Shown: positions 6,598 through 7,626 of the stretch, piece after piece
Layout of the letters: the number at the start of each line of letters is the position of its first letter
How positions within the stretch are numbered: the stretch's first letter is position 1
NCBI RefSeq assembly: GCF_004138495.1
Contig: NZ_ML142854.1
Location: 168,099-175,724 of the forward strand
From: Phytoactinopolyspora endophytica
GTDB taxonomy: Bacteria > Actinomycetota > Actinomycetes > Jiangellales > Jiangellaceae
DNA length: 7,626 nucleotides
Reading direction: 5' to 3'
Notes under the pieces: generated by a model
Told to the model about the DNA's origin: nothing
What the model saw: only the letters and a program-made list of their open reading frames with translations
Databases searched by the model: none
Position numbers and translations under genes: made by a program

Positions 6598-6683
6598 CTA
6601 CGAACAAATTGCTCGAACCTCCCACGCTGGAGGACCTTGGAGCTGTCATTCTGGCACATCAGTGAGCGTGCTTGGAGAGAGGA

Positions 6684-6755
6684 ATGTCCGCGGCGTTGCC
6701 CGCGCCGTGGGTAGGCATAGACTGGGGCTTGAGTACGAAAGAGCCGGCGCGATGA
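6684..6755 (+). CDS. Possible 23-codon leader ORF upstream of small membrane protein
   Basis: The ATG at 6684 follows GGAGAGAGGA, one of the best ribosome binding sites in the window though set close to the start. It opens 23 codons (MSAALPAPWVGIDWGLSTKE...) ending in TGA at 6753-6755. The stop overlaps an ATG (6752) that is in frame with the downstream membrane protein, giving the ATGA coupling pattern. Against it, a good promoter (TTGCCC/TAGACT) lies inside the ORF and would leave it untranscribed, and the codon use is only moderately GC3-rich. Treat it as a candidate only. Confidence 0.25.
   Translation: MSAALPAPWVGIDWGLSTKEPAR
6696..6723 (+). promoter_or_regulatory. Candidate promoter of small membrane protein gene
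   Basis: TTGCCC (6696-6701) and TAGACT (6718-6723) are 16 bases apart and match the actinobacterial housekeeping consensus well. Transcription would begin near 6730, leaving a leader of about 37 bases with GAGAGG seven bases before the ATG at 6767. Confidence 0.5.
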
Positions 6756-6766
6756 GAGGTACGGCC

Positions 6767-6961
6767 ATGGCGAAGAACACACCTGTTGTGGTCGGCGGCA
6801 TCGCCGTCGGCGTGATCATCTTCCTGCTGCTGCCAGGCTGGTTGAAGCTGCTCGCGTTCGTCGCGATCGTCGGCATCCCGGCCGCTGGCTATCTGATGCT
6901 CGACCCGTCTCAGCGTCGCCGCCTCAAAGAGCAGCGTCGCCGTCGACGTATCGGTCCCTGA
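6767..6961 (+). CDS. Small two-helix membrane protein, function unknown
   Basis: This 64-residue protein has two closely spaced hydrophobic segments, about residues 7-23 and 26-45, linked by PGW, so it is likely a membrane hairpin. A strongly basic tail follows (QRRRLKEQ then five arginines, 49-61), which should stay in the cytoplasm by the positive-inside rule and could contact lipid head groups or nucleic acid. The ATG at 6767 is chosen because GAGAGG sits seven bases before it. An in-frame ATG at 6752 would add MRGTA. The open frame reaches back to 6545 but those codons cross the promoter region and look non-coding. Similar tiny membrane proteins are common in actinobacteria, but I do not recognise the family. 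It is divergent from the pnt operon and is followed 21 bases later by a very large inverted repeat. Confidence 0.75.
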   Translation: MAKNTPVVVGGIAVGVIIFLLLPGWLKLLAFVAIVGIPAAGYLMLDPSQRRRLKEQRRRRRIGP

Positions 6962-6982
6962 TCTACTCTTCGAGTTCTGCCA

Positions 6983-7106
6983 AGGTCGCGCGGATTGGGC
7001 GAAGGGATCACCAGGCTCAAGCCCAGCCGGGCCAGAGACCGACCGGGCCCGATGTACGCGACGTAACCAGTCGCCTGGTGATCCTTCGGCCCGATCCGCG
7101 CGACCT
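6983..7106. repeat. Large 34-bp near-perfect inverted repeat element
   Basis: Arms 6983-7016 and 7073-7106 pair over 33 positions, with one G-T wobble and two single-base bulges (one in each arm), enclosing 56 bases. The enclosed part has its own small hairpins: TACG-CGA-CGTA at 7055-7065, and GGGCC (7029-7033) with GGCCC (7046-7050). ACCAG-TCGC-CTGGT (7066-7079) would compete with the main stem. The outer half of the right arm (7088-7106) is also repeated directly in the loop at 7046-7064 (15 of 19 bases). It lies 21 bases after the stop of the small membrane protein. It is far larger than a normal terminator. A mobile palindromic element, a structured RNA or an oversized terminator are all possible. 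I see no flanking target duplication. Confidence 0.85.
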
Positions 7107-7126
7107 CTAAACGGCGCTCACGGCCC

Positions 7127-7200
7127 GTGCCGGATGACTCTTTCCGTACTGTGAAGAGCTGGGTCCTGGCCCATCGCGGCACGAATGTGTCATCCGACAC
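7127..7200. repeat. Second inverted repeat, 14-bp arms
   Basis: 7127-7140 (GTGCCGGATGACTC) is complementary to 7187-7200 at 12 of 14 positions across a 46-base spacer. The spacer contains TGGG-N6-CCCA (7160-7173), and CTCTT (7138-7142) pairs with AAGAG (7154-7158), overlapping the left arm. With the larger element before it and the terminator after it, this makes a chain of three fold-back structures. Function is unknown. Confidence 0.6.
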
Positions 7201-7224
7201 AGAACGCTCGTCCATCTGGACAAC

Positions 7225-7244
7225 GAGACCCTGCGGCGGGTCTC
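7225..7244 (-). terminator. Hairpin terminator of the 85-residue protein gene
   Basis: GAGACCC (7225-7231) and GGGTCTC (7238-7244) form a perfect 7-bp stem with a six-base loop. It starts 12 bases after the TAG stop on the minus strand and is followed in that direction by GTTGTCC. Size and position fit an intrinsic terminator. Confidence 0.65.
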
Positions 7245-7256
7245 TGGCGCAGAGCG

Positions 7257-7514
7257 CTAGGAGGCGTCAGGCTCCGCGTCCATAGTGCCGTCCGGCCGCA
7301 AGGTGTAGTAGGTGCTGTGGCCGCTGGGGTACTCCGTCGCAACCGTCAGGCTGCGCTCGAGCTTTTCCGCACGGTCCATGAGGATGCGTAAGACGGCGAT
7401 GTTCGTGGCGTCCTCCGCCGCGGGTTCAGCGGAGTCCCCGATAAAGAGTGTGAGCGCTCCACCGTCATCGACGACGATCTTCGCTTGGGTCGCGGTGTCC
7501 GTGTCTACTGCCAT
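7257..7514 (-). CDS. Hypothetical protein, 85 residues
   Basis: I do not recognise this protein. It is small, soluble and acidic, with no membrane segment, signal peptide or cysteine. The predicted order is strand (AKIVVDDGGALTLFIGD, 11-27), a helix (ATNIAVLRILMDRAEKLERS, 36-55), then a strand pair (LTVATEY...STYYTLRPDGT, 56-77) and a short acidic tail. The ATG at 7514 is chosen because the conserved-looking part begins soon after. A GGGGGGA run about ten bases upstream is a loose ribosome binding site. The frame is open back to a GTG at 7574, which would give 105 residues with a less protein-like N-terminus. TAGTGT (7576-7571) could be a -10 box, without a good -35. Codon use is strongly GC at third positions, and a terminator follows, so the gene is probably real. 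Confidence 0.65.
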   Translation of the reverse strand: MAVDTDTATQAKIVVDDGGALTLFIGDSAEPAAEDATNIAVLRILMDRAEKLERSLTVATEYPSGHSTYYTLRPDGTMDAEPDAS

Positions 7515-7626
7515 GGTTGAGCTGTCCCCCCGGTGGCGGTCGGTCAAACTTGTTCGGGAAACCAAGGCGCACACTATGCGAAGTTTGCGCTGTTGGGTAG
7601 TCGGTAGTTTGTATAGATTTGTCCCT

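Noticed and set aside
5559..6665. 368-codon plus-strand ORF opposite pntAA
   Set aside because: It is a shadow in high-GC DNA: its composition (Gly/Arg/Asp/His-rich) and lack of any domain contrast with the clear pntAA motifs on the other strand.
6983..7106. Insertion sequence or transposon
   Set aside because: The repeats look like terminal inverted repeats, but only 56 bases lie between them, there is no transposase, and I see no flanking target duplication. Kept as an unexplained repeat.
6910..7215. 101-codon minus-strand ORF across the inverted-repeat region
   Set aside because: It overlaps the end of the small membrane protein gene and runs through the palindromes. Its third-position GC is lower than that of the true genes, its C-terminus is an antisense arginine run, and it resembles no family.
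7585..7619. Outward plus-strand promoter at the right edge
   Set aside because: TATAGATT at 7612-7619 looks like a -10 region, but no -35 is at proper spacing and no downstream gene is visible in the window.

Overview
The window is a high-GC stretch, strongly GC at third codon positions, from an actinomycete. The layout (a LytR C-terminal-domain protein, a tRNA-Ser, tadA divergent from upp) is typical of that class. The genus cannot be fixed from sequence alone. Most of it is ordinary housekeeping DNA. I see no CRISPR array, transposase, prophage gene or defence system.

Left part (1-2772). The 3' end of a LytR_C-domain gene (+) runs convergently into a monovalent cation/proton antiporter of the NhaP2/CvrA type (294-1787, -) with a C-terminal regulatory domain. 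A 320-bp gene-free gap with several strong inverted repeats separates the antiporter from a tRNA-Ser(CGA) gene (2107-2193, -). tadA, the tRNA adenosine deaminase (2284-2772, -), lies just upstream of the tRNA and is followed by a clear hairpin terminator.

Middle (2773-3655). upp, uracil phosphoribosyltransferase (2894-3535, +), is transcribed divergently from tadA. Neither start has a convincing Shine-Dalgarno sequence, and tadA looks leaderless. upp converges on the pnt operon. The 110-bp gap between them holds about four copies of a 30-32-bp GC-rich repeat, the last of which contains the pntB stop codon.

Right part (3653-6518). pntAA-pntAB-pntB (- strand, overlapping stop/start codons) encodes a three-subunit proton-translocating NAD(P) transhydrogenase, which uses the proton motive force to make NADPH. 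Its membrane histidine sits in the PntAB subunit rather than in PntB, unlike the E. coli enzyme.

Far right (6519-7626). A divergent promoter region leads to a 64-residue two-helix membrane protein (6767-6961, +). This converges on an unrecognised 85-residue soluble protein (7257-7514, -). The 295 bp between them is packed with inverted repeats: a 34-bp near-perfect pair, a 14-bp pair and a terminator hairpin. This is the most unusual DNA in the window. The last 110 bases hold only the upstream region of the 85-residue gene and an AT-rich stretch.
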